This document shows, one piece after another, positions 61,770-64,000 of a stretch of 64,000 bases of DNA (positions are counted from its first letter, which is position 1; each line of letters begins with the position of its first letter). The stretch is taken from NCBI GenBank assembly GCA_035582835.1, contig JAYKAV010000778.1, forward strand, positions 4,610,894-4,674,893. The letters run 5' to 3'. Source of the DNA: Phoebastria nigripes. Its lineage: Eukaryota > Chordata > Aves > Procellariiformes > Diomedeidae. A program made the translations under genes and the position numbers. The notes under the pieces are model-generated. The model ran no database searches. It saw only the letters and a list, made by a program, of their open reading frames with translations, and was not told the DNA's origin.

Positions 61770-63373
61770 ACTGAAATCCTTTTATGCTTACAAAGTACCT
61801 AATTGTATTATTAGTGTTTCATTATTCTTCAGATGAGATATACATGTAGCATCGTATCTTAGAACAATTCCGTCATCTTGCATATTTACAAATCGGTCGC
61901 ATCTAGGAAGGAGCATGGCTAAAACAATTAAAAGGATAAATAAAACAGAGAGTAATTTCTCGAAAGAAATATTGCACGTCCTTGGTCTATTAAATCTTTG
62001 GATGTCAAAAAACAAAATGAGAACGGATTGACCTGTATCTAGATTTTTTTACAGGTTTTAGGATAAGATCACTCACCTGTGTTTCGAAACTACAAAAAAG
62101 CTGCATGACTGTGGCTGGGAAAGAGTGCTGCTCTGTCACAAACTCTCCGACAAGAAAAAAAGTTCATCATCTTTACCACGGCAAAAGCTTGGCCGTAGGC
62201 TGTCTCAAAGGTGTATAGAGGAGGCGGAGGAGTTAACGTACGAACGGTGGGGANAAGTGGGCTAAGCGCAGACATCGTAAAATTTCTACATGCTGCCACG
62301 CTGTTAAACTTCTTCCAGAGAAGACTCCGAGGCGCTCCGGAGAGCCTGCCGTAGAGCTATCCCAATAGCGCTGAAGTTATTCAAAGTAATCTTCTGCTTT
62401 CTTCTTATGCAGCTTTGAAATACGTCACCTGGTGAGGAGCTTGTTGCGTTCAGTGATGCGGCTGTCCCTGGAAAAAAAAATCAGAATTGTGGGAAACGCT
62501 GAACTTCAGAACACCTACAGCACAGGAGCTGACGATGGGACTGGTTAGCCCAGGATGATGTAAGGAGAGGGGATAGGGAGGAAAGAGGGAAAGCTTATCT
62601 TAAGGAAGCTAATTGAGGCTCTTGCTACGGGAGTAAATGTGCGTGGGTTGGGGCAGCCTTTGCGAAGGACGTCGACAGCTACGACTGCCTCGCTGAGGGA
62701 GCGGCGAGCAGTCTTGCTGAGGGACAAGCTATGTATCCTCTTGTGGAGGTTCTTAATTGTTTCTTCTAACAACGTTTTGATGGTTCGTGGCTGAGCGAGA
62801 GGTTACTGGATTTTAGATAGGTTATGGTTTTGATCCTAGACGGTAGTCGTTTCCTAGGGATTCATTGGTACCTACCTTGAAAAAAACATTTCGTTTATGC
62901 CTGTGGCATGCAAGTGTATTCTTCCAGCCATAAACCGACACCTTCTTGCTGTTTGACAGAAAGGCCACGGTTCTTGCAGAACTTGCCTTCCCCAGTGTGG
63001 CATTTACCCTTCATAATAAGCCGTAAGAAGTCGCAGCTCACGCTGGACAGCAAGTCCCACCAACCGGTATAAAAATCATCACCTGTAGGAACAAGAGGAC
63101 GGTGNGTGTCAGCTTCCCTGCATTAATTTCATACGTACTAGCCGCGATGGCTAACAGATGTGTAAAAACCCTAAACCGCCTCACTGCTGGTTTTGGAAAC
63201 AAAGGCAAAATGTATTGTTTAGTGTCCGCCTGAAACCCTATCTGCATTCTTAGCTGTCGGTCTAGCACGGCTTTTTCAAGCTGTTGCCCAGGTCCTTTTG
63301 CAGAGGCTGCCTTTGAGAAACACAGCCTGTTGTTTTATGCTCGTATTTTATTAGATCAACCATAAAAAAAGAA
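61770..63373. other. Intergenic sequence downstream of ZGRF1
   Basis: About 1.6 kb with no gene I can support. A 75-codon minus-strand frame at 62545-62772 has a protein-like helical composition but no family I recognise. There are several single-N ambiguities. Confidence 0.55.
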
Positions 63374-63872
63374 AGCCAACCGTACCCTGGGCTGCATCCA
63401 AAGCAATGTTGCCGGCAGCAGGTCCAGGGAGGGGATTCTGCCCCTCTGCTCTGCTCTGGTCAGACCCCACCTGCAGTACTGGGGTCCTCGGTATAAGAAA
63501 GACACGGACCTGCTGGAGCGGGTCCAGAGGAGGGCCATGAAAATGATCAGAGGGATGGAACACCTCTGCTCTGAGGACAGGCTGAGGGAGTTGGGGTTGT
63601 TGAGCCTGGAGAAGAGAAGGCTCGGGGGAGACCTTATTGCAGCCTTTCAGTACTTAAAGGGGGCCTACAAGAAAGATGGGGACAAACTTTTTAGCAGGGC
63701 CTGCTGTGATAGGACAAGCGGTAATGGTTTAAACTAAANGAGGGGAGATTTAGCCTAGATATAAGGAAGAGATTGTTTACGATGAGGGTGGCGAGGCAGT
63801 GCCCCACCCCTGGACGCGTTCAAGGCCACCGGACGGGGCTCTGAGCAACCTCATCCAGTGGAAGACGTCCCC
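63374..63872 (+). mobile_element. CR1 LINE fragment, 3' end missing
   Basis: A second CR1 copy on the plus strand, starting a little further 5' in the element (ACCCTGGGCTGCATCC) and aligning with the 50.5 kb copy ([31 protein letters not shown]). It has lost about 31 bases around 63804 (the HWNRLPREVV segment) and the terminal ATTCTATG repeats. It is an inactive fossil. Confidence 0.9.
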
Positions 63873-63929
63873 GCTGACAGCTGCAAAACACGCGGAGAAT
63901 TGTCCATTTTAACGTTGCCAGGTGACTCT

Positions 63930-64000
63930 CTAACCCCCTCGGGGCACGGCGGGGGCTGGCCGCCTCCCCCCGCCCCGCCGCGCCCCGCCGCCGCCGCCAG
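63930..64000. promoter_or_regulatory. Edge of a GC-rich, CpG-dense block at the window end
   Basis: The last about 70 bases are almost pure G/C with repeated CCCCGCC and GCCGCCGCC units, unlike the preceding intergenic DNA. It may be the edge of a CpG island for the next gene. In human order, as I recall, NEUROG2 follows ZGRF1, but no NEUROG2 coding sequence is visible. Confidence 0.45.

Overview
This is a vertebrate nuclear window, almost certainly from a bird. It holds two spliced genes with many GT-AG introns, an intronic miR-302/367 cluster, and CR1 LINE fragments. One CR1 copy ends in the ATTCTATG direct repeats typical of avian CR1. The assembly is a draft, with scattered single Ns, a 15-N gap and a 980-N gap.

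Layout. Positions 1 to about 6.09 kb hold no gene I can support. From 6.46 to 30.21 kb the minus strand carries LARP7 in 12 coding exons, with a noncoding first exon predicted near 34.9 kb. I stitched the exons by hand. They keep one open frame of about 590 codons (human LARP7 is about 580) with a La motif, RRM1, a lysine-rich linker and a C-terminal xRRM. In the LARP7 intron between 18163 and 21087, on the opposite (plus) strand, five microRNA hairpins lie in the order miR-302b, 302c, 302a, 302d, 367. This is the order and orientation of the mammalian pluripotency cluster.

From 34.4 to 35.4 kb a CpG island separates LARP7 from ZGRF1 and acts as a head-to-head promoter. It contains two perfect NRF1-type palindromes, a CACGTG box and an E2F-like site. 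ZGRF1 runs on the plus strand from a start codon at 36515 to a stop at 61591, with 27 coding exons visible. It encodes an N-terminal DUF2439 domain, a very large low-complexity exon (37932-40137), a GRF zinc finger and an SF1 (Upf1-like) helicase with all major motifs. The 980-N gap at 46909-47888 removes at least one exon carrying the first half of the GRF finger.

Downstream of ZGRF1 there is about 2.2 kb of intergenic sequence with a second CR1 fragment. A GC-rich edge at the very end may be the CpG island of the next gene.

How the parts relate: LARP7 stabilises the 7SK snRNP and so restrains P-TEFb. The miR-302/367 cluster is transcribed antisense inside it and marks pluripotent cells. 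ZGRF1 is a DNA-repair helicase that shares the promoter island. The LARP7/miR-302/ZGRF1 arrangement matches my recollection of human 4q25, so this is a conserved syntenic block rather than a new system. The most useful specific observations are the paralogous extended stems of the four miR-302 units, a tandem splice acceptor in LARP7, upstream ORFs in ZGRF1, and the broken GRF finger.
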